Below, one piece after another: positions 48,701 to 61,403 of a stretch of DNA of 64,000 nucleotides. The notes under the pieces are model-generated. The model searched no databases. It saw only the letters and a list, made by a program, of their open reading frames with translations, and was not told the DNA's origin. The stretch covers positions 48,403,297 through 48,467,296 of the forward strand of contig CM049321.1 of assembly GCA_026874595.1 (NCBI GenBank). The letters are read 5' to 3'. Made by a program: the position numbers and the translations under genes. Position 1 is the first letter of the stretch. Every line of letters begins with the position of its first letter. The DNA is from Sipunculus nudus (lineage: Eukaryota > Annelida > Sipuncula > Golfingiida > Sipunculidae).

Positions 48701-51140
48701 TTATGAGACAAATCTTTATCTTTAATTATAAGTACGAAAATCAGGAAGATATAAATATAGGTACAACGGATTCTTGTGGAATAACGTACTTTGAAATGAT
48801 ATTGGTTTTACAACTCTATACATCTTACTGCCAAGAATGAAGGGATCTACTCTTCAATGTTAGGCCAAAAAGTAAACTAAAAAAATTGTAACTTGTTTTC
48901 CAAAATCTGTCAGTATAATTACTTTGAAACTGTTCTTGATCATCCTATTTGTTTTTTATATAACCGTGTGGTCTTTCATCAGCTTTGTATTAATTGCATA
49001 TTTTACTACTCATCATGCATCTTGTAAATTCTATCATGGCCATTTAGAGCATATTTCACCCTATATATTGGCGTTTTATTATTATAAATAGATCAAATTA
49101 ATAATTGATGTTAAAATGTTTCATGAAAATGTAAACAGCATATGCTTTAGACTCCTTGTGTCCAGATTATATGTGTATCATTAGGTGATACAGATAAATT
49201 GTAAGCGAGACAAAACCAACTACTGAACTTCATTTCAACAGTACCAGTCTGACGATTTAAGTAAAAGGCCACCCCAGCAAATTTTCAAGGCATGTCGTAA
49301 TAATAGCCTCCCTAAATCCAACGGAATGTAGATGGCTACCTGACTATAGAATGCTTTCGGCCGCTATCACAGTGGACTGCTAAAATTCGTACACTCGGTC
49401 TTTGTACACCGAGACTGATGTGATTAAAAATAACTTCCGTAATTTTTATGATCTAGGTTCAGAGCTCAAAGCCGGGAAATGGTGACAATTTTCAATGTCG
49501 GCCCGATCCATGAACCGCAGGTGCAGTGGACATTAGGTCTGGGTAACAACCGGGCCACCATGATATAGGATTCAAACGCTACTGCCCTAATATGTTGACC
49601 AAAACCTAGATTGAACTAGTGAAGTGAAGGCGGATAATAACATTAATCAGCACCTAAAGAATGGACAAACCTAAAAACAGATATCCTTCTAGGATGAGCA
49701 GATGTTGACTCCGCTGACGAGTTCATAAGACATTTGCCTACACAACAAATGGGTGAACATAAGTCAGGTTGTAAATTGTACATGTTAATTTTGTTTTAAA
49801 GTCGTATCAGGCCTTTAACCTCTAATCAGCTTCAGTGTCAAACTGTGAGATGATATATAAGTATCAGAGAATAATCGCCATATTTTCAATAGACACCTAT
49901 GGGTGGAACATACTATAGCATAAGACGAACCTGTCTAGATTTTTAAATGGCTTGGTATAAATCAAATTGTCTTTTTACAAGACCTCGTGGTCTCTAACAA
50001 AGCCACTCGACACTATTTTGTTTCTTAATTTCGGAGAGAGTTAATGTTATATTCAAAATATGAAAAGGTGAAAAGTTCCTAAAAGTCAATAGAGATGAAG
50101 TGAAGAGAAACGTGATAAAAAGCAAACTTTTGTATTAGGGATCGAACAGTGTGTGGCAGATTAATGCTCCAAATATTGTTGAATATAATGATGGCATCAG
50201 ATAATCAAAGTAGAAAAAAAAGTGTGGAAAGTTAAACTCTTGTATTCCTAAGATTTAGATCCTCTCAGATTAAAAAGGTCAACGAGCAAATTATTAAGCA
50301 TAGTAACTAACCATTTATGTCTTTAACCAATGTCTTCCCTGTAGCATAGGTGGGACTCTTTGATAGAAAATTTTGTCAAATCACATACACTCACAAATGC
50401 CTTATACAAATTAAAGGATTATTATCACGATAGAAAAGGTCATTAACATTAACCCTGAATGTTAAGAATATCTGATGCAGCTACATGGAAGCCCTTGGAA
50501 ATTTGAACACCTTCTAATCACCTCCCGGTATTTCAGATTTAATATAAAATGAATTTGACATAACACGATGATATCATTCATCTCAGGGCAGCTGATTTAT
50601 CAATTGCAAAATATTGAAATTAAGCTTGAAAGACAATTGAGTACCAGAGTTTTTTCTAGCCAGGCTATATATTTAATGAGAATTATGTCATTCCTAAGAA
50701 ACATGTAAAAAATATTCTGCTGTGTATTGGTGTTGAGAGTAATTGGCTATTAGTGCATCCACTAGAATGGATCTGTTGAAATCCACTCCAATATTGCTGT
50801 TATCAGAATACAAGAAAATATCAGAAATGAATGTTCATTAAAACTGCAATTACCCATCATTTTTATGTTGTAGCACTACATTATATATACTTCTATGCAG
50901 TAGTACCTAACTGCATTCAAATGTAAATGTCTTTGCATCCTATCTTTTCATTATTTATTCCGATTTTTTTTTCAATCCTCTCAATCGATAAAAAAAAAAA
51001 AATTTCAAACAAATTTGCTGGGCTGAATCAAAGAATAAAAACTTAATGATGTATAGTGCATTTATTTATACCATCTTGAACAAAATCTCCTGGTGAAAAA
51101 ATTACAGCATCCTATTAATATTTATGGATGGTGACGCGGT
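48701..51140. other. Upstream flank of PR/SET unit A
   Basis: Diverged duplicate of sequence upstream of exon 3 in unit B. For example, 49,130-49,200 matches 55,625-55,690, GCAGAGCTCAAA-type sequence at 49,459 matches 55,885, and CTCTAACAAAGCCA at 49,992 matches 58,232. About 2.2 kb of unit B (roughly 55.92-58.09 kb), including exons 1 and 2, has no counterpart here. Confidence 0.6.
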
Positions 51141-51306
51141 AATGTTCAGAGTGTTCATACGCCTTGAGTTAGATGGTACGGGTGTAGCGTTCACTAAACT
51201 CTCCGCATATAATATCAAACTTTGAGACTATCCTCGGAGTACTTTCCTATCGTGCATCCCTGCTCATATTAATGAATGATCTCGCAAACATTTTTTTAAA
51301 TCTACC

Positions 51307-51582
51307 ATGGGGCCGGTCATTTTGCATCTCACTAAAAGGCAGATGTTGCAGGTCGCATCTGGGAATCAACGGAATAGCATTAGTAATAAAAATATCAATG
51401 AATACAAATACCTCCATCAATGGTTGAGATCTAAGATGATGGTGTACCAGGTGTCTTTATATAAGGCACTAGCTGATAAACCCGTTATATCGGGCTTTTT
51501 ACCGGGGTTTGGAAGAAATATATTAACTTTAACTAAGCTGAGGAATGTTGGCTCCTTCTTAAATGAGTTAAATAAAATATAG
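51307..51582 (+). CDS. Small hypothetical open reading frame
   Basis: Ninety-one codons starting MGPVILHLTKRQMLQVASG and ending FLNELNKI before a TAG. It lies in an interval with no counterpart in the neighbouring duplicated unit, so it came with an insertion or survives from one. Composition is fairly balanced, with few low-complexity runs, but no domain, signal or partner exon is visible. It may be a mobile-element remnant or a chance frame. Confidence 0.25.
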   Translation: MGPVILHLTKRQMLQVASGNQRNSISNKNINEYKYLHQWLRSKMMVYQVSLYKALADKPVISGFLPGFGRNILTLTKLRNVGSFLNELNKI

Positions 51583-51884
51583 ATTTTCAGTGGAATATGT
51601 ACAAATATTTCTTTACATTTATTTTGTGGCGCTGTGCATATGGTAGAAAGTCATAAACCAGTATTTTTACCTTGCATACCTGGTCAGTGATAATGTTTAA
51701 TTTTGCAAACCGGAATGGGACGCGGGGGCATTCACATTTTTTATTATCTTTGACTGGTTGCTATTGTTGGACGTTACAGTATAGGTTGATGTGAGGAAGA
51801 CATGAAAGATAAATTCAATTTACGTTTTAAGGCAAGCAAACTATTCCTGAAGAAAGAAACGGCAACATGCATACCTCGTTAGTA

Positions 51885-51990
51885 GCGGAAGCGGATCCAA
51901 GGGGAGTCCAAGGGGACCGTACCCTCTTTTCAGTCGCCGCAACCGTAGTTTTTTTTTCAATCGTATCGGACCAAATTTGACGCCTGAAAC
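51885..51990 (-). mobile_element. Diverged fragment of the hAT-type MITE
   Basis: AGCGGAAGCGGATCCAAGGG, then TCAGTCGCCGCAACCG, parallel the reverse complement of 42,470-42,557. The open frame of about 100 codons on the minus strand at 51,841-52,155 overlaps this repeat and is not called. Confidence 0.5.
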
Positions 51991-53370
51991 CCCCGCCCCA
52001 ACCCCAGCCCGATAGGGACCTTGTACAGGTTCCACAGTTACCGACCACGCACATTGCTCAGAGCCTGGGTCAAACATGCTTAAATCTGTCACGGAAATCA
52101 TGGGGTTATTTATATGCACAATGGTACTTAATCCTGGACCACACAGACAATCCAATCTTTGCCGAAAGCAGTTCGGCTGTTTTCAGTGGTAAATCATAAG
52201 ACACGCAAAAATCACTCAAATCGTGTATATTAAAAGTAACTAATTCTCATATCGGTTAGGTTACTGTTAGAACAATAACCTTTAAAATGATGTAGGCACA
52301 GTGTCAAATGCAACGCGGTTTCAGAAAACATTGCAACAAAGCTAGACCGAATTCCTTTTATAAGCATTAGTTAGAACGGATTCACAATAAGCGCATCTAT
52401 CGTCGTTTAGCACATTAGCAGCAATAGCGCTTTGCTTGTGAGGGAAAGCCTTTTAAAATTGACTGACATATGGATTTTTTGTATGTGCGCTTTTGGCACT
52501 TTAAATTCAAAAAAACATCTGGTGAGAGAAATAGATGAAATGCATTGAGGTTGGTATGTAAATAAAGGTTTGCATACATTCTTGACATGTGCGTTAGAGT
52601 CCTTCAATACAGCTTTTCACCCAACTCCTCTCCTTTCAGAGTTGCGAAAAACATTTGTTCTTTCTAACATATATAATATCTTATTTTTTACTTCATAATA
52701 ATGTCTCTCGTGGGGAGAGAGAAAAACAGAGGGAAAGAAAGACCAGACTGTAACTAACCAGAGAAATTCAGTTTGATCAACTCTTCCCCAGGAGGGAGAG
52801 AGTGACAAACAGACAAAGAGAATTAAAGAAAGATTGGAAGATTAAAAGACTGTAAAAAGAGAAATATAACACAGAGGAGAGAAAGAGCAAAGAAAGGAAA
52901 TCAGTTGTGTTATATATATTACACAGAGAAGACAGAGCGAGATGAGAGAAAAATGGTGAGAGAAAGCCAGAACGAAAGAACGACTATAAATCGCAAATTG
53001 CATAGACATTACAACTTCACAGGCTATCATAGTCGTGAAAAATAATAAAATCACCACACAAAAACACCGACTGTGGCTGCACGACATAGATAAGAGAAGA
53101 CAGGGCTAGGAACATCCATAGTTTTGTATACCAAGTCTGTCTGTTTAATTAAAGAACTTTATGATGTCTGATTACTGGACGTGATTAGTGCACCATAAAA
53201 TGATGACATCAGGATTAAAAGGGAACTAATATCATCAGAGGGAAAATATCCTTACGGCAAATACGTTCCTGTGTCCACTTGCAATGGTTGATATATGGGA
53301 TAACTTAATGGTGGTTGACACTGATTCCTTTAGCACAGTTTACGCTACTCTCTGTTCCCTAACCGTAATT
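51991..53370. other. Intergenic stretch downstream of PR/SET unit B
   Basis: The part at 52,840-53,300 (purine-rich GAGAGAAAG runs, then AACGAAAGAACG and AGGGAAAATATCC) is duplicated at 59,830-59,905 and 61,010-61,300. No gene is supported in 51,991-52,800. Confidence 0.5.
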
Positions 53371-53616
53371 TCAATCAAAGCTGGAGGTGCCAATACCTTT
53401 TAAGAAAGTTTCATAATATTCCGGTCCATAATAAAGTAACAGTTCCGTTCCAGGGGCGACGTCGCTGCTTAAAATGAAGAATGTCTTGTCATAACACTGG
53501 TATGCTTTCACGTTTCTTTCACTTGGATGACGAGCGCCGTTAATATACCGGGTCCAGTTGGATGTTTCCAAATGTATCGCGTCTATCCAATGATGCAACT
53601 CTCCTCGCCAATGCAC
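53371..53616 (-). CDS. Unit B exon 4: C-terminal half of the PR/SET domain
   Basis: Begins after acceptor ATGTTTAAG in phase 0 with VHWRGELHHWIDA and ends GIGTSSFD-stop. It carries NWTRYINGAR, QCYDKTFF and the ELLLYYGPEY segment, where the SET substrate and cofactor contacts lie. The in-frame ATG just upstream at 53,625 is within the intron and not a likely start. Confidence 0.85.
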   Translation of the reverse strand: MHWRGELHHWIDAIHLETSNWTRYINGARHPSERNVKAYQCYDKTFFILSSDVAPGTELLLYYGPEYYETFLKGIGTSSFD

Positions 53617-56600
53617 CTTAAACATAAAATTTGATATACACTATGATCCACCTATTTTTTGTTCAAAATGTTTGCAATACAGACTTTAATAACTTCTGAG
53701 ATAACGTGGTTTAGATTATTTTTTAAATCTGCTTTAATCACACAAAAATATTGAATTATGAACCCTTTTTCTACATAAATCTTTGCGAAATCATGAAAAT
53801 AGAAAATATATTCTGCAAGTCCTCTTTTATAATATTCTTATTTTAATTTGCGTGTTGAACTTTACCCTTGCTGTTGTAAAGACTGTGCATGCTATTTGAA
53901 TTTCGATATCTGGCTGGCGACGAAGGGATTCAGTGTGTACAAAAGAAGGTGGCACTTTAATGCGCTTTTTAAATGCAAGAGCGGAAAATATTGCTAGACG
54001 CTACTCAGAATACAATGAGAAAGAGCTTAATGTGGCAAAGAAGAAAACGTCGGAAACAAGCGCTTGTCTAGTCTCACCCCTCTTTGTAAATTATAGTAGG
54101 ATGCATTAGCTTGTTCAAATATGAATAAGGATAAAGATGACTATATGTGTATACAGCATTGGGGTGAGCAGACAGCTTGTGTAAATTCTGTTAATATTGT
54201 TAATTCGACGTGCGCACTCACCTGGAGCTGTAGTTATTATTGAGATTAACATGAGAGATCAAACTACGGTGAAACGCCACTTTCATTTATAAATATTGAC
54301 AAGGGCATTTCATCCAGAGAGAGCTCATATATATGTTTGGCCTACACATCTTTTTAAACTCCCCACAATTTAGTTAGTGTGTCTAACGTTTTATAGAATA
54401 ACATTACCGGAACTATTCTACTCCAAAATAAACTTCAGAAATTACTATTTTAAGGAATAAGCAAAATTTATTTAAGAAAGAATTATCATTAGGTACATTG
54501 TTCTTATATCCTTATATAAACTTTATTTATATCTCTGCAAGTTAGGTCTACAAAGGTAGAATTCTTTAATCATCACTTACCTGAAATGTATAGGCCCAGT
54601 CATCGATTTCTCCGCTTTTTTCCAGTGGAATTGACAGACCTTCATACTCTGCCAGCCACGTTCCTTTCTTCAGGAATGTCTCAGCAAACGCTCCAAGTCC
54701 TGCACCGGCTATTCTGGACATCCGGATGGATATCTGTGGTGGCGCTGTTTTCAGCGCCCTATCAGGGACCCCCCAGGGAATCTATTTATAGTCAAAATAC
54801 AAACAATTAACTACAGCGTGTGGTTGGATATGCATGGCTATGTTTACTTTTGGACCCTACCAGCATCTTTATTTACCTTAAATGTAATTATTAGAAGTAT
54901 TAGTAGTTGCACTTATGCTGCTATCATTACCACTGCCACCACTACTACTACTTATAACAATAATTATAATACAAATAATGAAAATATTAATAATAATAAC
55001 AATAATAAGCAGGACAATAATCACAATAAGGTGAAATATAATGGGAATAATTACATAAAATATGGATAGTAATTAAAGTGTTATACTGAATCCTTGAATG
55101 ATGGTGATGATGATGATGAAATTATTATTGCTGTTAAGATAACAATTAAGTGACAGCAATGTTAAAGTTATAAACAGTTTAGACTAAAAAGAGATATTTT
55201 TTCTGAAAGAAAAATTATTCCAAAATGTATTCCAAATGTCAAAATTAAAATGTATTCCAAATGTCAAAACTTACTGTGCAATAGTTTTCATGTATTTATG
55301 TCCTTTAGGCATAACGGGACTATTTCTATAATTACAAAGAAAAATAAAGACGATATTTGTTTATATAGGTACACCGGCTTCATGTGGAAAAACTTTTTTT
55401 TGTAATGAGTTTGGTTTTACAACTGTATTAATCAGACTGCATAAGAATATTTGCGTTAATCGACAAAGGAGGGAACAACTCCTGAAAGCATTGCCAACAG
55501 CTAAACTCAAAGTTCGTGACTGTTCTAAGTCAAGTATATTGTATCATGGCCATTGAGAACATGTTTCATCCTAGATTCCGGCATTTTATAATTATTGGTA
55601 GATCAAATTTATATTTATTTTAATATATCACATGAAATATAGATAGCATACCCTAGAGACTCCATGTGTCTATATTACATCTGTATCATTAAGTAGTAGT
55701 CTTACGATTAAGAGAAAGGCCACTCCAGCAACGTCCGAAGACATGCAGAACTAGATTTCTTAAATCCTAGCCTCCTTATATCAAATTCAATGTTGACTGC
55801 TAAAATAGGAACACTCGTTGTTTGTAGACCGAGGTTGATGTAATTAACAATAACTTCCCGAAATGAACCTTTTTGTGATATACGGGCAGAGCTCAAAACC
55901 GAGAAGCAGTCACGTTTTTATCTCAGCTGACTATTAGTCTTGGCTACTTACCATATCCGAATACCCAATAAGGTCATTGCCTCTTCCAGGACAGGTCAGC
56001 TCACTTAGGAAATAAACTATAGTATAAGCTTGCAGGAATGACATCATCCGCAGGTAGATCACAACTAAAAAGGAGAAAAGATTTATTTTTATATCACAGC
56101 GTGCGGACGGTTACAATAATTCGCTACGATTCGCTACCACCTAGGTTTGAATCAAAGCCATACAGATAAACAAAGGTTTACAAGGTATATACAAGATTGG
56201 AAAACTAAAATACATGAAATCTTTTATCATTCCAACTTCAGAATAGTGATTGGATGAAACAGAACATTGATAGGCCTTTACAGAGAGCATTCTCTCATTG
56301 ATAGTTGAAATATCCATAAATGTGGCAATATGGTCCGTCCAGAATGCTACGTTTTGATTTCAGTTAACTCTTAGGCCATTGTATAAGCATAACCCTAGTA
56401 GAATATTTTTAATCTGCATTCTGCCTGGAATGCCCATGCAGTTTTATCTTCTTTATTGACGAGCTTGGTTTACAGAGGACCAAGAATGAATGAACCCTCC
56501 TTGAGTTTGCCCATCCATGCTGCATTAAATGGAATCTCTTCAGTATAACTCTAAGCAACCTGATTACTTGTCATATAGGTGGTGTCTTGGAGGACCACGA

Positions 56601-56874
56601 TAAACTACATCCACTTTTTTCGATTTTTGACTGTTGATGTTCACAGTTCCTAAGTATTAAACAAAAAAGTAATTTAAAAATGATTTACCTAAAGAGCTTT
56701 CTTACCTGAGATCAGCAACCTAACTGCAGGGCTTCTGATCATCGCTGGTGTCCTTCTTCTGACATTGATTTTCAAATAAATCTTTTGCATGTATAACCTA
56801 TTACTGATGAAGTTCAAGACTAAATACATTGATACATTAAATTTCCAGACCCAGTTTAGCAGGCGTATGTGCAT
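53371..56874 (-). CDS. PRDM9-like PR/SET-domain protein without zinc fingers (unit B, four exons)
   Basis: Four phase-compatible minus-strand exons (56,874-56,706; 56,064-55,952; 54,781-54,581; 53,616-53,371) give about 242 residues from the first ATG, or about 198 from the ATG at 56,742. Exons 3 and 4 form a PR/SET domain like that of the PRDM9 group of histone H3 lysine methyltransferases. Visible motifs are the AGAGLGAFAE turn, LKKGTWLAEYEG, DDWAYTFQ, SNWTRYINGAR, APGTELLLYYGPEY and a stop eight codons after LKG. The tyrosine of YYG is kept; the cysteine of PRDM9 NCAR is glycine. There are no zinc fingers, KRAB or SSXRD. Exons 1-2 add basic residues and a hydrophobic stretch around MMSFLQAYTIVYFLSEL, possibly a signal anchor. 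Activity and location are inferred, not shown. The tandem pseudogene A and partial gene C support a local gene family. Confidence 0.8.
54581..54781 (-). CDS. Unit B exon 3: N-terminal half of the PR/SET domain
   Basis: 201 bp, 67 codons, phase 0 at both ends, acceptor CTATAAATAG and donor CAG|GTAAGT. It reads IPWGVPDRALKTAPPQ, then SRIAGAGLGAFAE, then LAEYEGLSIPLEKSGEIDD. It is the exon best conserved in pseudogene A. Confidence 0.9.
54785..55951. other. Intron 2 of unit B with trinucleotide-rich sequence
   Basis: Includes ATTACCACTGCCACCACTAC and AATAATAAC-like runs at 54,930-55,020 and a GATGATGATGATGA run near 55,101-55,120. No other exon is seen. Confidence 0.5.
55952..56064 (-). CDS. 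Unit B exon 2: hydrophobic upstream exon
   Basis: 113 bp between acceptor TTCTCCTTTTTAG and donor ATG|GTAAGT. It joins exon 1 by completing a GTT codon and exon 3 in phase 0. It encodes 38 residues with a hydrophobic run (YLRMMSFLQAYTIVYFL) followed by CPGRGNDLIGYSDM. It could be a signal peptide, a membrane anchor or simply a buried helix. Translation might also start at the methionine pair inside this exon. Confidence 0.65.
56706..56874 (-). CDS. Unit B exon 1: candidate first coding exon
   Basis: Open from ATG at 56,874 (MHIRLLNWVWKFNVSMYLV…) to donor TCAG|GTAAGA, ending with one base of a split codon that fits exon 2. A later ATG at 56,742 (MIRSPAVRLLIS) would give a shorter N-terminus. 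The exon is basic and hydrophobic. The start is uncertain and the exon could be partly 5' UTR. Confidence 0.5.
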
Positions 56875-56879
56875 TTACG

Positions 56880-59076
56880 AGAACTTCGTGGCAAACGAAT
56901 AAATAACATCACATGGCGTTTTCAAATAGCTGTAACTACACAGTTACCACACAGGACTAACAGTAGGCGTATAGCTAGACAGTTTTTACATTTAGTTGTA
57001 ATACTCTATGGATACGGTCCAGAGGACGCTGTAGAAAAAAGCCATATAAGTAAAGATTTACAAGACATACAGATGTACAGGAGTCGTTAAAGGGGACCTA
57101 CCATCAGTTCATGCAGTACAGCAAGTCATGCATCACTGTCAACCGTGTACCAGCAGGGAGCTCTGCTGATAAACATCACCATATCATGTGACATGCAGGG
57201 TCCGTGGAGTAAAGCTGTGCTGTAAGACGCACCGGTAGTCTACATGACTGAAACTTGCTAATTATTTAACCAAATTAAAGAATCTTAACTACAATCACTT
57301 TCAGAAAGACAGGATTCATTTAGCCTATGTATTCCTAATATTCAGGAGCATTATCAGGAATCTGTCAAATGCAGGTGACAATAAGTTTTACTGGTTTTAA
57401 GCTGCATCGTCTGACAGTTCTTCATGCCGAATTTCTTAATGATTGGTTCTTTGGGAATACGATTTATTTGTTTTGTTATACCTTTTGTAAAATGCCATAT
57501 ACATTCTGTTTTTGTTTTATTTTATCTTTTTTTATACATACAACCCTCTAAACCCCCATGGGACCGTGGCTGCCTAAATATTTTATATGGTAATATAAAT
57601 TCCTGTAACCAATACCCTGCGAGAGTAAATAAATGATTGTTAATAGTTCATATCATTCAGATGTTATGGTACGCTTGCTTTTTGTTGTGGAAATAAGCTA
57701 TGTTGCAGCTCCCGCTTCCTGATAATAGTAGTACCGGAGGAGAATAATTTCCCCACGGGTAACCTCTAAACACCCCCTTCTAAGTAGCTCTGTCCAACAT
57801 TAAATTCTACAGGGTCCCGAAACCTAACATTTCCATAAGGTAACTGAAAGGTGTAACTTTGTCAATTTCAATTTCCAGTCTTCCCATGATGTGCGGCGCT
57901 TGAGTGGGAAATTCAAAGGCTAGAATGTTTTGCGTAAAGCTTCATTGTGCTTCCCGCCTGGTGGACATGTGTTCAGAAATTTTTCGTTGCTGCTGAAATA
58001 AATTATTGCTTAAATCCTGTGTGTTACGAAAACGCAATTATTCTGAATAAGAAACTCTTAAATTGAATCTGGTAACCGGAAGGTTGTTAATTAATTTTAA
58101 TTTTTTATTAAGTTCAGGCCCTAAATACCTCATTAGCTTTAGTGTTAAATAACGGTGCGATTATATATTAGTTTAAGAGAATAATTGTTAAATTTCAATG
58201 GGCACCTATGGTTTATTTTTCCAAGACCCTTTGTTCTCTAACAAAGCCATTCGACCACAAGGTAGATATTCAGTAATACTCCAAAAATCAAAATTCCCAA
58301 CAACCCATCAAGTTGAAATGAAGAGCAAATTGATCAAAAAGCCAAGTGTAGTATCAGGGATTGAACAGATTTTGGTAGAATAATATCTGTGGTAGAATAT
58401 AGTGATGGCGTAAGATGTTCAAAATAGACGAAAGTAAGAAACTTAATCTCCTTGGGCCCCAGATTCATATCCTCTCAGGTAAAAAGTTCGTTGAGCAAAT
58501 CATCAAGCATACTGACGTCTCTTGTATATTTTACCATATGTGGCATCGTATTTCCTGGAGCATAAATATGTGTCCCTTTGATGGAAAAGGTTATCAGACC
58601 AGACACATTTAACAAGTCCCTCCTGCCAGCTTGAAGATTTTTATCATAATCGGGGCATAGGTCATAAAAATATTAAATTTGAATCTTAAGAATACCTCAA
58701 TCAGTCCCTTGGAATGTTTCGGAAAATTAAATAACTTCTAACCACATACCGGTATTTAACATAACAGTTTGATAGCAATCGTTCTCAGACATTGCAGCAA
58801 CTTTTATCACTAACATAATATTTACGTTTATCTGTCTAAAATTGAAAATTGAGTACCAGAGTTATTCCATTCTGACTATATGTTTAATTAGGATTGACCA
58901 TTGTTTGAAAATATGTCAACGTATGCTGCAACATCTTTGTGAGTATTTGTCTAGTAGCGTATAAAATTGAAGAGATCTGTTGATAGATGTCTCCGCTACA
59001 AGATTGCTGATAATTGTAATACAAGTAGATGACAAAAATGAATATTCATTAAAAAGGTGATTCTCCAACAATCTTT
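56880..59076. other. Intergenic region upstream of PR/SET unit B
   Basis: Candidate promoter region for unit B, but no confident TATA or initiator was picked. From about 58,080 on, the sequence is a diverged duplicate of 49,800-51,100. Short plus-strand frames at 56,869, 57,369 and 58,198 show no domain. Confidence 0.45.
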
Positions 59077-59290
59077 ATGTTGTACCACTACATGCTATAT
59101 ACTATTTGTAGTAGTAGAGAGAACAGAAATAAATCTTTATTTAGATTTTTTTTTAAATAAATCTTTACATGGTAGTACTACATGCTATACACTATTTTTA
59201 TTGGTAGAGAAAACAGAAACAAATCGTACTTCAGATGCTTTTTTAAATAAATCTTTCGTGGTAGTACTACATGGTACATAGCGCTGTGTT
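59077..59290. repeat. Short tandem repeat, 90-bp unit
   Basis: CTACATGCTATA-type words at about 59,088, 59,179 and 59,268 with AAATAAATCTTT between them, giving about 2.4 units. Confidence 0.75.
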
Positions 59291-60004
59291 GTACTGCAGG
59301 GTTGGCAAATGTATTTGTATTTGAAACCACTAAATAAAGCTGTAAATCTTCATTTGCTTTTGTATTTGCAACTACTTTGCTGTAGAAATAACAAAGACAT
59401 GCTTTTATCCGTGTCCTAGTCTGGTCGTCATGTAACATGTAGAAATCCTATTTATTCTTGAGTATTCCACAATATCATGTTTTTAATATTTTTAAACGCT
59501 CTTAACTACTCAATCTAAAAAAGATATTAATATATTTCTTATATAATTCAATAGCTCAATGGGCCATAATGAATCTAGAAAAGCACCTCCTAAATGGATT
59601 TAGAGGTGTGTTCCGTGAATATCAACTCATCCTTATTGAAACTTTGCATGCAATTAACACTATCTGCTTGTGGCCTTAACCCAAATGAATGTTACTGAAA
59701 CTCGACCTATGGACGTTTGGTATAAAGTAGTGAACTTAAGTGAGAGAAGATGGAAAAATTAACAGAATTTTTTATGATTTGCCGGTGAACACGCGGTCAT
59801 GTTCAGAGCGTTCAGGTCAGAGGGAACGAGAAAAAAAAATCAAATCAGTTGTTTTATATGTATTACACAGAGAAAAGAGTGCGAGATGAGAAAAACAGTG
59901 AAAGTGTCACACCTCTGGAGAGACGTACAGTTCAGGTTCTTTTAAATTGGCTGAGACGATCACATGCACACACAAGACGAGTAGCCAGGAGCAAACAAAA
60001 AGTT

Positions 60005-60028
60005 TATATATAATTATATATATACATA

Positions 60029-60069
<41 letters not shown>
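60005..60069. repeat. (TA)n microsatellite
   Basis: Interrupted TA run within the inserted DNA. Confidence 0.85.
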
Positions 60070-60071
<2 letters not shown>

Positions 60072-60459
60072 ACAGTACAATCAAGGACTTGCATTCTCTA
60101 GATAGGCGCTACCCATACGCCAACTACGAATACAATCACCAAAATACATAGATTCCAATCATGACAGTTCGAGTTTACTCTGTTTTAACCATTTGTTTTC
60201 TCGTCTGTTCACTGAACCGACCCACACGTGCCACTGAGATGTCAGCGCTCAAACTAGTTCGATCTCCTTGCCTCCCACACAGCTATACAAATCTGGGTAG
60301 GCACACGTTACGATCATAGGGACAGAGGCTCTCTCTGTAGTATAAACGTATTCTGAGCCTAGGTTAAATGTTTTTCACAACTGAAGTCTCCTTGAAACAT
60401 CCAGTCATGCATAGCAGAACACACGTTCACAGCAATATTTTGTACTTCCACAGTACGCA

Positions 60460-60850
60460 TTTAAAAATAGTTTCCGGTCTGTTCCTGGAAGCGGTCCCCA
60501 CAAATTGCCAAAAGTCCGTCGGAAAAATGCGATTCCAGCCCTGAATTCCTTTACAGGGAAAATCACCGAGGCTTCCTCAGACATCGCCTATTTACGCTTA
60601 TTAGCCTGAAGACACCATTTCTCAGCTAAACATGGCTTCTTAGCCGGAGAGTTCGAACCCTCCTGTCGGACCGACCGGTAACAAATTTGGCAGACTACAC
60701 TTTTTTGCGCGCTGTACCCAGGGGTTTGATTGTTCAATGTCACGTTTATACTTTTTATGCAGATGCTGACGTCATATGCTGACATGTGCATACAAAAGAA
60801 CTTGGAACGCCTCAAAAGACAAAAGCACATAAAAAACAAGACAAGCCAAA
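60460..60850 (-). repeat. TGACGTCA-bearing module, copy 1
   Basis: Shares with 62,300-62,690, in the same order, GTCCGTCGG-AAAATGCGAT, CCTCAGACA, TTTCTCAGCT, CAGACTACAC and the CRE-like palindrome TGACGTCA (60,767-60,774). The orientation is a guess. It could be the promoter/5' UTR or terminal part of a retroelement. Confidence 0.5.
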
Positions 60851-61403
60851 ACTCCCGACTTAAAGCTGCACTGGCCTAAACCCGAACCCTTTCACTTGAA
60901 TTCCCTTCTCCTACGTTAACATTCCGATACCCATAATGCCCATTAATAATCCTAGCCCTTATTCTGATAAAAAGTGGCAACTAATTAAATAACTCTCAAC
61001 CCTCTGGTGACAGATAGCGAGAACGAAAGAACGCCTTTTACTCTTAATTTGCATCGACATTACAACTTCAGCAGATAACACAGTGATGAAAGAAAATCTC
61101 GTTATCAGTAGGCTGCACGACATAAATGAAAAGAGACAGGCAAGGAGGAGCTATAGTTTTGCATAGTTTCGTAAAGAACTTTCTTGTGCATGATTACTTT
61201 ACATATAATTTACCTTGAAATCAACTTATCAGCTAAATTTAAGAGTGACATATGAGGGAAAATATCATTAAGGCAAGTAAGGTCCGGTGTCCGCTTCGAT
61301 GGTTAATCATCTACCTTAATCACAAATTAATATGGAATTAATGCATTTTGCCTACATACATCTTTGTTGAATCATGTCAATATACAGGGGTCCCTTTTCC
61401 ATA

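Larger units (their letters stand above)
59910..61010. mobile_element. Insertion of about 1.1 kb splitting a duplicated flank
   Basis: The flank that is continuous at 52,900-52,980 in unit B is split here: GAGATGAGAAAAACAGTGAAAG up to 59,909, resuming at GCGAGAACGAAAGAACG near 61,018. The inserted DNA contains a TA microsatellite (60,005-60,069) and a module also found at 62,300-62,690. Near-direct CACCTCTGG and CCCTCTGGTG words lie at the two borders. Class not determined. Confidence 0.55.

Noticed and set aside
51841-52155. 104-codon minus-strand frame
   Set aside because: Half of it overlaps a diverged hAT-type MITE fragment, so it cannot be read as one protein.
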